DNA from: Bemisia tabaci
Taxonomy: Eukaryota > Arthropoda > Insecta > Hemiptera > Aleyrodidae
Direction of reading: 5' to 3'
DNA: 64,000 bases
Assembly: GCF_918797505.1 (NCBI RefSeq)
Contig: NC_092793.1
Coordinates: forward strand, 1,922,001-1,986,000
Shown piece by piece: positions 33,301 to 45,300 of the stretch (within the stretch, counting starts at the first letter, position 1; each line of letters begins with the position of its first letter). The notes beneath the pieces are model-generated. The model was not told where the DNA came from. It saw nothing but the letters and a program-made list of their open reading frames with translations, and made no database searches. A program made the position numbers and the translations under genes.

Positions 33301-36300
33301 TTCAATGAAGAAATTTTAACAGAGAAATAGTTCTAAGAACAATCTTCAAGAACAGCAAGAAATTAACTAGAAACTAAAATTATTTAATCAACTATTTAAT
33401 TAATCAGACTCAATTAAAAACTTATGAGTATGAAATCATTCTAAAATCTAATTTTTTGAGAGAAAAAAAAAATACAATCTTTTGAGCTCAAGTGAAAAAT
33501 TTGAGCAGAAAAAAAAAATTAGTTTTTGGTCACGAATAAACTCCGAGGAATTTAATGATCGATGACGCGATGGTGTAGAGTTCTGAGGAAAAATACGTGG
33601 AGACAAAACGACTGAATGATCGACCCTTCTGGTGAATCAGCGTCTTAAATTCCTAGTACCTATTCCTAGGTACTGCGTACCTGATCGACTTCTCCCTGGG
33701 GAAAAGACAAGCGCCTCCAACCATGTAATGTGGTGGAAAGGGGGGGGGGGGGGTTTGGACTTCCTATATGTGAGTCGCTATCACTCTCCCGAAGGCAGCA
33801 ACGGCGGGTACTCACTATAGAGAGCCTTTGGGGTCTTATCCGCACCCTAGAGCGGTGGCCTCCAACTACGACAGCTATCACTCTCCCGAGGGCAGCAACG
33901 GCTATAGTAGGTGCAAGGGTCACTCTAAGTTACGGATTCTCCCGAAGAAATGAGGGTAACATCGTGAAATGTTCCATTTGGTTTATTGCTTGGTTCAAAA
34001 AATGCGGGATGACGCTTCAACCAAGGATGATGGATATATAAGTTTACGACTTGAGCCGGAGCTCGGGTGGGTAAGGTACAACTTTTATATTGACGTTCGT
34101 AACAGCTCTTTCCCGTATATACAACATATCAAAAAATTATAGTTGTACCTGGATTCCAACGATGTGAACATTGACTGGGATGTCGATTTTTGTGGCCTTT
34201 TTTTTACTTGAAGGTAGCTCTTATGAATGTTTCTTCGCCACTCTCCGTATGTAAATAACATATGTATTTTTCTTTGTACTTTTCATATCTGGCCATTAAA
34301 ATGGCTTCCCGTGAATTTAAAAGGCCTAAAGGTCCATTGTTGCCAATTCTTACCAATTTTTAGGGGTTTTTTCAAGTTTACATGTCTGAAGCTTAATTTA
34401 ATCTAAAAACCGTGTAGAAAGAACGTAAAAAAATATATCCATTATGCGCTTCGTCACTTTTCGCTACGTTGCCAAATTTTCGAGAAAAATCGTCCTTAAG
34501 TGCCAAATATGACAAAAATTGGATTAATTATCACGTCGAAGATTCTAGGAAGTGAGTTATGACTTTCATAAGGATTGTGGGACACTGTGCCCACGCAGTT
34601 TCTGTTGTTCGGTATTTGGCCTATAGCAGGCATCTTGAAAACCAAGGACTATCTCGAGGTTACAGGAATATACCCGTGAGTCGGAGTGAAGGATGAGGTG
34701 GAAGCTTCTTAAGGGTTCGTTGCGTCACATTCACCTGAGCCATTGCATGTTCGGTGAGACACATTGAAATTTTCCATATTGGATACGTTATTTGTTGAGA
34801 AAGAAAACTTTCCTAGAATCTTTGAAGTGATAATTAATCCAATTTTTGTCATATTTGGCACTTAAGGACGATTTTTCTCGAAAATTTGGCAACGTAGGGA
34901 AAAGTGACGAAGCGCATAATGGATATATTTTTTTACGTTCTTTCTACACGGTTTTTAGATTAAATTAAGCTTCAGACATGTAAACTTGAAAAAACCCCTA
35001 AAAATTGGTAAGAATTGGCAACAATGGACCTTTAGGCCTTTTAAATTCACGGGAAGCCATTTTAATGGCCAGATATGAAAAGTACAAAGAAAAATACATA
35101 TGTTATTTACATACGGAGAGTGGCGAAGAAACATTCATAAGAGCTACCTTCAAGTAAAAAAAAGGCCACAAAAATCGACATCCCAGTCAATGTTCACATC
35201 GTTGGAATCCAGGTACAACTATAATTTTTTGATATGTTGTATATACGGGAAAGAGCTGTTACGAACGTCAATATAAAAGTTGTACCCCACTTTTTTGAAC
35301 CGTAGGCGTGGCAATTTATCGAATTTTTACCATTTTTGGCTCTTTGGAACGATTTTTCTCGAAAACTTGGCAACCTAGGAAAAAGTTTCACTGAACACTG
35401 TTTATTCATTTCTTTGCGTTCTTTTCAAAAAGGTACACGGTTCTTAGTTGAAATTGAGTTCTACGTGTGTAAAATTGAAAAAAACCCTAAAAATGGGTCC
35501 CAAATGGCAACAATTGACCGTAAGGCCCCTTACAACTCATTGGAGGCCTTTTTAAGAGCTAGAATTGGAAAGTAAGCCAAAAAATATGTATGAATCATCT
35601 GCTGGAAGAGTGAAAACAGTTGAAAAAGTCAACGAAAATAACGATTTTTCGATGCCAGGATTTTGGGTTTGAGGCGCTGCTGCACCTATGCACGGGCTCC
35701 GTTCGGTAAAATATTTGGCATAGAGTCTACCTAGGACTAGCACTTTGAAAATATGAAACATTCAGCAAAATCCAGGTGGGGCCGGAAAAGGCCCGAAACG
35801 ATACTCCTCCTTTGATTTTTGCAAGTCTTCCCAGAGTTTCACTGAAGGCACTCTGTCATACGCCTTCTGAAAATCCACAAAAATTAAATACAGCTCTTGA
35901 GTTACAGCAATTTGCTTTTCAGTGACTAGAATAATAACAAACAGGTGACCTATTGTAGACCTGCCAGCTCTAAAACCAGGCTACTCCTGAGCTTCATAGT
36001 CTTTATATTCTCCCTCCATCTTCGCTTCTGGTACCTTCCCTTACACTTTACTTCATGTCGCGGTTACTGAAAGCCCCCAGTAGTTACTGCAATCGTCCTT
36101 TCTGCCCTTTTTATTGATGACCTTGATCAAGGACTCCTTCCACCCCCCTAGTACCTTCTCACTTCTGATGCATTGCGGCATCAGTTTTCTGAGGTACTGG
36201 AAGAGCTTGAAAGTCCCATATTTGACGAACTCAACAGGAATTCCACCTGGTGCTTGCCTGGTGCTTTGCCATTTTCCAGCTCTTTGACAGCTTTAATTAC

Positions 36301-39300
36301 GTCCCTGATTTGCATTTCCAAGTTGTTGAAAGTTCCACTGTCCTTGTTATTATTTTGAAAGTCTGGGCGCCTTTCCATCAGAAGGTTTCTAAAATGATCC
36401 TCCAGTTCCTTAAGTGATACCAGAAATAAGAGGTCACGCCTAATGTCTCTGCATAAACCTCTTGAGACTTTTTCTTCCTCCTGGGTCGGTGTTGATTCTA
36501 CTACAGTTGCTTTCTCAAGCTTCACTCTTCTTTCTTGTTATGAGGCTCCTAACTTTGGACTGAGCTTTCCTGCAAGCAACTTTACCTTCGTCCTTGTTAA
36601 ACGACAGGAAAATTTGATGATTTGCCTCTTTAGATTGATCTCGTCTTTCTGCTGAACAGAACCATGTGCAATATTCAAACTTTCCAGTGGAGTAAGTTTT
36701 GCAAAAACCATTAGCATTTCTTCCCTAATGGACCTATGTTGAATTTCTGCAGCTTGTTGGGAAGCCGACAAACTCCTCTAATGATATATGTTGCCAAAAC
36801 TCTTGAAAAATTATAGAGTTAACTAAATTTTGCAAGATAAAGGGAATATTGCAAATAGTTTTGTCAGACTTAATGCACGAGCCGCGATAATGTATTCTGT
36901 TGAACGGAACTATGTGCAGAAAAAATATTCTATACCAGATTCTCTGCTCCTGTTCGATCGATTTTGGTGAAACTTGGATTTCTAGTCAACTTTCCAAAAT
37001 TAGAAAATCCAATATGGCGGATGTGGCCCAAAATGTTATCTTGGCACTTGTTCAATCTTTCTTGGGTAGTGTGATTTGGTACTCTGCAATGTATTTTGAT
37101 CATAACTCTGAATTTAGGCTAAATTTTCAAAATGAAAAAGATCCAAGATGGTGGATGTGGCCCAAAAACTATCACCAGCCCTTATCCGACTGATTTATGT
37201 AAAATTTAGTATTATGGGGCGTTTCTTCAAAGGATAATTGAATTTGAGGTCCAAGTTACTAACACGTAGATGTCCAACATAACTATTTCAGCACAGTTTT
37301 GAACCATTCATGTGATTCTTCATATCCAAGAGAAATTGGCAACAAGGGCATTCAAGAAATCTACAAACATAGAACCTGCAAGGGATACATTTCGCTGAGT
37401 GAACTCTCACATCACATTATATTGTTACCATTGTTAATTTTCTTTTCTTCTTTTCTTTTTCTTCTTTGAGTAGTGAGTTGGGCGCAGTGGAGAGGATGAA
37501 ATTATCATTTTATCATTTTTCTAGGGATGAAATTATCATTTTGACCAAAGAAATTCTGTTGAACAAAAGGAATAAAACTATTATTTTGCAACCACAAAGT
37601 GTCTCGACTAACCTAAAAATGAGGGTCTTTTCATTCCATGTTCAAGGATTTGTTTCAGTGCTGGACAAAGATTGCCTCTTATTAGATGCATGATTGTTTC
37701 AGAAACTGAATCATCTCCGGCACTAGAGTACAGTTTACTTCGCTCATCTAGAAGTTCGACAAATTTAGCAGGAAACCAGCCTGAAAACAGAGTAGAGAAA
37801 AATTTGCCTGTAAATTATCTTTTTGCTTCAAAAGCAGAGACAAATTGTTCGACAACAAACTATGATCCAAACTCGCTCCACTGACGCTGATCAGAAACGA
37901 CCAATCAGAGTCACCAGCAGGGAGGAAAGTGAGGCCTGATTTAACTACTTAGGTCGGTCATTGCGCATATCCCCCTGCCCATCCATCCCCTAACCCCTCA
38001 CCCTGTCCATCGAGTTAATGATGTAAAAAGAACCTAACCTGGCAGAGAGAATTCTAATTGCAATTACAAGCGTTCGCATGGGAGTACTGCAATTTTTTAA
38101 ATTCAGTTTATGAAATAAAAAAGGGCAAATTTGTTTATTAAAGGTGTTCATGGACAAGGATAGGTATTTGAGTTCGGATTACTGAAAATAATATGACTGT
38201 AATAAATCCTTCCAAGTTTTAATTCCCTACTGAAGTAACTAGAATTTGCTTCGGAGTAACATTGTTGCTGCTGTGAACGAAAATCATACCAAGGCTCACG
38301 TGCTAACATATTGAGAAAAGGAACGATATACTTCCAGTTGGCAAAGTATTATTTGGGCCGATTTTATGAAACGGGAGAATTGAGGTTTCCTACTTTTAAA
38401 AAAAAAAGTTCTTTAAAGTATGAAAACCAAACATTTTTTGAGGCCATATACATCCATCTAGGGGAATATTATCTTTTTCACACGCTTTCAGGTTTTGTTT
38501 GATAGTGAAAAGAGTTTTATGGTCAGAAAACCGTGTTCAGTTGTAATTATGGTGACGCTGTGTACTTGTCCTTAACTTTTCATGGTTTTAACTTTTACAC
38601 ATTAAGAAAAGCAAATATCTCTTTGAGATTGGTAGTTTTATAATAGGAAATGCAAGAAACATCCGTTGGTACACCAGATGAGGAGTTTTGGGTGATGGAA
38701 CGTAAATTTCCTAGGTTCTTAAGGTATTTTTCTTTTATATTCTCCATTGTCGCAATAATTTTTTTTTCAAACATCATTGACGTAAATTCTTGTCAGATAC
38801 ACTCCTAAGACTTACAGAAAAATTCCCTAAATATTTCTTTATTGATGAAGTCAACAAAATGAGCAGAAATAAAGAAGTCACCTGAATTACATACGCGCTA
38901 TTAGAATTACAAAATCATCATTAGAGCTATCAAATGACGCTGAGTTTCCCCGTTTTCACGAATGAACACTTGTACATGCGCTAAAGTATGTCCGTGAAAG
39001 TATGTACTTACGCTAATGTGTGTATGAGAAAATAAGTAGGATAAAGTATTTTCTATTTTTGTGTAGAAAACTCCTGCTTAGTACTCCATCATCTATAATG
39101 TCGTGAATTTTGCCCTGACGAATGACAGTTTTTGATATCCTTTGGATAAACTCCTTTTATTGATCAAAACAGGATGAACTTATTGATTTCTACAGCAGAA
39201 AGTGGTTTTCTCTACTGATAGCTATCGTCAGAAAGGGGTCGTTCATAATATACGTAATGTTGAAAATGGATATTTTGACTCCCCATTCCCCCCTATCCCA

Positions 39301-42300
39301 CCCGTATATAATGCAGGAATGTACCTCCGTAACACATTTTCTAACGCTCTGTCCAACCCCTTCCCCTCATGTTAAGGTTTTTTTCATGACTTTTGATGAA
39401 AATTTGCCACTTTGGGTCACCTTGGGGGGGGGGGATGTTTCATCAGTCCCACTCCCCCTTCTTGAACTTTTGAACCGTTTAAGATACAAAAACTAAACTT
39501 TGGGCATATTTCTGTCTCAGAGGGGACCATCTTCTAATGGTTTCAAAATATCGGCCCCTTCCTTCAGGGAGGGGGGAGGTGGGGGAGCCCCCAACTTTTT
39601 TTTTCAAATGGTTAGGTACCTTGTGATACCTCATTGAAAAGAACATTAAAAACTAAGAATTTGAGCGCAATCCGCAAATCAATATCTAAATTTTTGACCG
39701 GATTGTGATACGTCTAAAGTCAAATTTGATCTATTTTTAAGAAACCATAGCTCCCGTCCAACTTATCACAGGAAAAATATTTAAACGGAAAAATTTACCA
39801 AATTGTAAGCACTTATAAGAAAAATTCGCAGGAATCACTTCAAATTAATTTTAAGGGGGATTTTGAACTAGGGGTGTTCAAACGAATGCTTGCCGGAGCG
39901 CTATCAGTAACATCTCTTACCAAAATTGGTGGCAGTATGTATCAACAGTGGCGATGATATCGTTAACAGCCCGCCTTATCGGAGTTTTGAGAGCTCGCAC
40001 TCAATGCATTGTTGCCCCATGTGTCGATTTGTCAGACTGCCTCGCGCGGCAGCGCGTAAAATAGATGTACAAATGGCAACAGCTTATTTTCGTCAGCTCC
40101 GAAAACTCAGATCACTATCGGTAAGAGCGCTCTTATCGTAACTTATTCTTAACGGAACTGTTTCGGTAGCTTACCGACAACCGATAGAACACCCCTATTT
40201 TGGACTCTCAAATACGTCAGTTCCAAAGTCATACGATTTTCCTGTAAAATAAGCCGATTCTTCCTGACTTTGCCCCAACATCATGTCGGCAAGTTCAAAA
40301 TTAGTTCTACGTTACGTTCTACACGGTAAAGTTTAAAAAAATGAAAAAACGATCATAAATTTAATCACATTAAAGTCTTAAAGTGTTTTTGAACTTTACC
40401 CCGATATTTGGGGACTTGGGAACGTAGTGTTGAACTGGTTTTGAACTAAACGAGATAAAGTTGGGGTAAATTTGGGGAAAATTGGTTCATTTCGCGGGAA
40501 AATTGTATAAATTTTCATCTGATGCGTTTAGGGGTTAGAACCCCCCCTCCCCTAAAATTGGTTTGAAGTGATTCCTACGACTTTTACCTAAAAGTGCTTA
40601 TAATCTGGTATCTGGTAAATTTCCCCATTTTAAATTTTTTCTGCAATAATTTTAACCAGACTTGTGATTTTTTGAAAATAGGTCCAATTTGACCTTTGAC
40701 CTATCATAGCTAGGTCAAAAATTATGATATTGATTTGCACTTTGCGTCGAAATACTTAGTTTTTAATGTTCTTTCCAATGAGGTATCACAAAGTAGGGAT
40801 TAGGGTTTGACAAAAAAAGTTGGCCCCCCCAACCCCCTGAGGGAGGGGCCAAAATTTTGACCCCCTTAGAAGATGGTCTCCTTTGAGGTAAAAACATTCC
40901 CAAAGTTTCGTTTTCGTATCTCTAACGATTCAAAAGTTATAGGGGGAGGGGGAATTTTAGAATACCCTGTATTCATTATTTCAAGTTTTATTAAACAACT
41001 AGAGTTTTATGTGCATAATTCAGCACTGAATATTGCTACTTTAGCTTGTACTGCACCTGTAATGCATTCACCACCTTCCCAGAGGGGAAGAAGGTCCCCC
41101 TTCCCAATGAATGCCACGTATTTTATAAACGGTCCCATATATTGTAGTAGTTTTTGGTGACGCTTGTAGTCCCAAGTGATGTCACCAGAAGTTACGTTTT
41201 CGCACAGATACATTGCTCGTGCAAATGCAAATGGCACCAAGAGCAAAGTAAGGGCGGTCATGTTATCATGTCATGCATATCTGTTAGAAATGAAAGATAT
41301 TCTGATAGTGAAATGAAATTATGCAGTTTGAGAGACATTGCCAAAATTCCACTGAATAAGTGTGACACTCGATTTTTCAGCTAACAAACTTATTTTTAGC
41401 AAGTAATAAAACATGAATCCGATTAAACTGAGCTCCACTTTGCTTGATAAAACTCACTGTACAGACAAAAACAAAAAAAAAAAAAAAAAAACGCATAAAA
41501 GATATCGGCTGGACACAGCAGAGGCAAAAAGCAGAGCGTCACCAGAATTACCTGAGACACGGTTGCACATCTTACAGCTCACCTAGCGCCAGTCTACTTT
41601 AAGGAGTGCACTTAAGATTGTCATTTCATCAAAGTTGAGGATATGACTGAGTTAAAATATCGTCTCCGAAAAATCTCATGTGATGGTGAATGCATTTTAT
41701 TCGCTTGAAAAGTTAGAAAAGGACCCCGGTTACACGTCACCAGGGGTTACATTTCTAACTTCTCCCTTGAAAAAAATTAGCTTAAGACCAGTTAAGAGGC
41801 TGACGCATTTTTCCTAGTTTCCTGTTTCACTTAGAAAGAGGAAACAAAAAGAAATTTGTTGAAAAACAAAAATTGACGAAAGGATGACGAGGTTACACGA
41901 ATTCTCCTGTTAAATAAAATCGGCTCATACCCGGTTGTTTTCATTTGCTGATAAGAATTTTCTTCTATCTTATCTATCTATTGCTCGATATGTGCAGATA
42001 TGTGTTAGAATTACTCAGTTTCCTTATTTCTTTGGATGTCATCACGATCAGGCGTCAAAAAAATGTAGGGAGCGCCACCGCAGTGTTTGATTTTTTGGTC
42101 CACGCTATTAGAGTCCGTATAGCTCCACGTTAGTCCTTGAGCTTTTATGAAAGTTAAAGGAATTTCTGTTTAAATCGAAGAGTCATAAGTTCTAGCAATA
42201 ACATTCTTCTTCCTATCCACACTGAAAACGACGTGAAAAGTAATTTGTGAAGCTCTGAAACTTGATCCCAGAAAAAAGTAGGGTTAAGCGTGATGACCTT

Positions 42301-45300
42301 GATGCAACCAATTGCGATTGATCGCTCTCAGCAGTTGCAGATATCTCTCTTCCATCGTGAGCTGCCTCTCTTGCACTTACAGATATCCCATAAGGGAAAC
42401 GGGGATCAAGTTATAGCTTTTATTATTAAACTTTCAAAGCTTGCGTTTGTTTCTAAGGATTCCAGACGTACGCTGCTAGAACTTATGAGTCTTAGACTTT
42501 AAAATATCTATTGTGATATTTAAATAATCACTGATTTCGGAGCCGGATTTCAGCAGCGCGACATGGTGGATTTTTTCGGAACTACAGCTGAAAATTCACC
42601 TTAAATAGAGAAAGGAAGTACTTATCAACCTCTCTTTGCAAAATAATAAATATTCAGAAACTTGTTTCCTTAAAGGATCAATTTAAATGGATGATTCCAT
42701 CACCTTTATAACTTCACTTCCAAATTTAAAAAAGTGTCCCTCCCATAAGAAAAGCATTGAAACAAGTCTCTAGAATTTTCCCTCGGTCACAAGTGACATC
42801 ATGCGCAGACAGGTCTCGATTTTATCCTCCCGAACGACTGACCTAAGGATCATGAGTGAAGCATGATCAGTGTACAACATCGTGCAATGGGCTTTGATAC
42901 CAGCTCCAAACCTCTGCATTTCCCTGACCACTAAAACCAGTGGTTCTCAATCCGAGATAAACAGCTGGTTGTAGCCAATCAGTGGTTAGGAAAAAATTCT
43001 GATCAATTAAACTTGACTTTTTTTCCTTTCATACATTTAAAAATCTACATATTGAAAAATACAAGGAAAAATAATTGGAATTAGAATTGGAATTGCCAAG
43101 TTCATCAGAAAGGAACCAACCCACATTGAATTGAAACTGAGAAAAAGAGGTTTGAAGTTTTATTCCTGCATAAGGCTCAATGTAGAAAATAAACTTTAAC
43201 CCCTCTTTTCACAGAATAATTCCTTTTTTTTTTACTTTCAATTTTCGGCAGGAGAAAATGTACGGCTTGTGGAACTCAAAAACATTCTCAACTCAATTTT
43301 TTCGAAAATGAGGGTTGGTTCCTTTCTGATAAACTCTGTTAGAACTAGATAGGAATTAGAGATACCTTACCTCTTAAGCTATTCAATTCACCAACCCAAC
43401 AATGTTCATCTTTTTGGCTAACTATTGTGATTATGTCATTTTTTCGAAACCCAAGTTCATCATCATCATTGCGTTCAAAGTCTGCAAAAGTTAACAACAC
43501 AGAAATCATGAATCCTCTTTCACTATGAATTATCTTGTGACTGAGAAGTTTTTCCTGAAAAGAATCAATTCAGCACTTATCTTTTGACTCTATACCTAAA
43601 CTAAAAATTAATTGTGAATTCCTGAGGACCGAAACAAAACAATTAAGGATGGGGCATTTTTTACTTTTTTATTATGATCACATCCATAAGATAATAGACT
43701 AGCAGCTAGCTTACAGAAAAAACTAGGAGCTTCAGTCAATCAAGAGTATTTATAACGAATAGATCATCTCCAACTCAGTTCAGATATTGTTATTAACTCT
43801 GGAGTGATAAGCAATAGATGAACTTAATTATCAGATTACCTTCTGGAGAACAACGTGTGTAAGTAATATTTTTTACAAACCAAAGTTTGCAAAACCAATG
43901 CTGTCTGTGGTAAAAAAAGAATTCTCATAACATTTCAATGAGTTGGAACCAAATGATGGCAAATCGTTGCCATCCATTCACTCTAAACGTCTGTCTTCAA
44001 CACTTGTATCCGTTTTGAATCATTCAAGTTTAAAAGGCCTAAAATGAACGAAAGAAAAAAGTATTTATGAGCCTTCAGGCACTCAACATGAAATCATTGG
44101 AACGTAGAGGGTTGATTGGATGAGTCAACTGACGAATAAAAATAAATCAAAACTCCAGTACGATGGCTACGGAAAAATACCGCTTAACTGACAATTTTGG
44201 CAAAAAGTAATCAGGAACAGTGCTGAATTCTGCGATTCTACATATAGTATAAAATACGGAAAGGTGATGTTTTAAGTTTTTTCAAACTCTGTATGGGAGC
44301 GCTGAAATGACACTATAATATATAAAAAATGGAAACTTGAGCTCAAAAATTACAAAAATGGCAAAGCTTTTTCCTGTAAAGTCGCCCATTGCAAAGTGAG
44401 CAGCATTCTTCCTTGGCCGCTGATTGACAATAAGCCGACTGCACACACAGCAAATGGGGACCTGCAAGTGACTGCAAGTGGCTCATCGGTTGCATCAGTG
44501 ATCGTGCAAATTGCAGGGCCCTCGCAGTTTGCATTAATCAACACTCAACACAGCGGCATCGATGTGCCACTTGCATATCCCCATTTGCAGTCGGCTTTAG
44601 ACAAGATTGTCCCGAGTTAATCAAAGGAGGATTCATCATTGGATAATACTTTACAGGCAAAAGAAGATATTTTATTAAATAGCTTACCTAGAGATTAGAA
44701 AATTTCGCCGCCATTTCCCGGATTTCACTTAATCTCGTGGAATCCGCGAAATCGGCAAAATCCGTGCATTTTCGTGAAATTTACGTTTATAAGTGTGTGA
44801 GACGAAGTTTGCCACACTTTTTTTCAAAGTCAAGAAATTAGAAATTACAGACTTTTTTTTGAGCATTGGTCGTCATGGGCAACTAGCTATCAACATTCGC
44901 CAATGGCATCAAAATACTGATGGAAAAAATTGCGGCAACCAGGGCATAAACATAATTAAGAAAATGTAGACGGACGCACACTGATAGAAAGTGCCTTCCC
45001 AAGGTTAGCAACAGATATTTTTCAGTGGCGTGGCGTGAAGGATCGATTATCAATATTTCTCCATTTGAAGCTGTAGTGCAGAATCGATTTAAATGGCAAA
45101 TTTATTGATATATCGCAAAGCATGCCACGCCACTGATATTTTTTAATCAAGAAAAAATTAATAGTTTTCATGTGCTTCTGTAAAATAGGACTATAGAGAG
45201 AGACTGGTGGCTTGTTAAATCAAATTAAAAGCTTCATTTTCAGCTGTCAAACGTAAAAAGCACTACAAAAATAACGGCGAAATCGGCAATAAATAAGAGA

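Larger units (their letters stand above)
32424..35805. mobile_element. Fold-back element 6, 3.4-kb palindrome inserted in LINE
   Basis: Outer ends GAGTATCGTTTCGGGCCTTT (32424 on) and its inverted copy ending near 35803. 32424-32937 pairs with 35288-35805, and 34074-34560 pairs with 34800-35287, with the centre at about 34570-34800. The arms are nearly identical, down to long mirrored ORF shadows. The left arm carries an extra 1.1 kb (32938-34073). It splits the LINE coding sequence between LWEDLQ and LIDAAK. Confidence 0.9.
25903..37612 (-). other. SGSM3: SGSM3 11.7-kb intron
   Basis: Largest intron. In order from the low end: a TIR element with unknown ORFs (26745-28600), degenerate tandem repeats (29640-30060), a poly(A) run (30287-30314), a repeat copy inverted relative to one at 26600 (30950-31110), an RTE-like LINE (31430-36780) split by a fold-back (32424-35805), and another degenerate repeat (36930-37215). 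28620-29600 and 30320-30940 show nothing recognisable beyond short repeats. Confidence 0.7.
37781..43370 (-). other. SGSM3: SGSM3 5.6-kb intron
   Basis: Contains a fold-back (39449-40945) with a hAT-type MITE in its loop (39869-40197), and a MITE at 43104-43336. 37781-39448 and 40960-43100 show no recognisable element; a poly(A) run lies at about 41474-41491. Confidence 0.65.
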
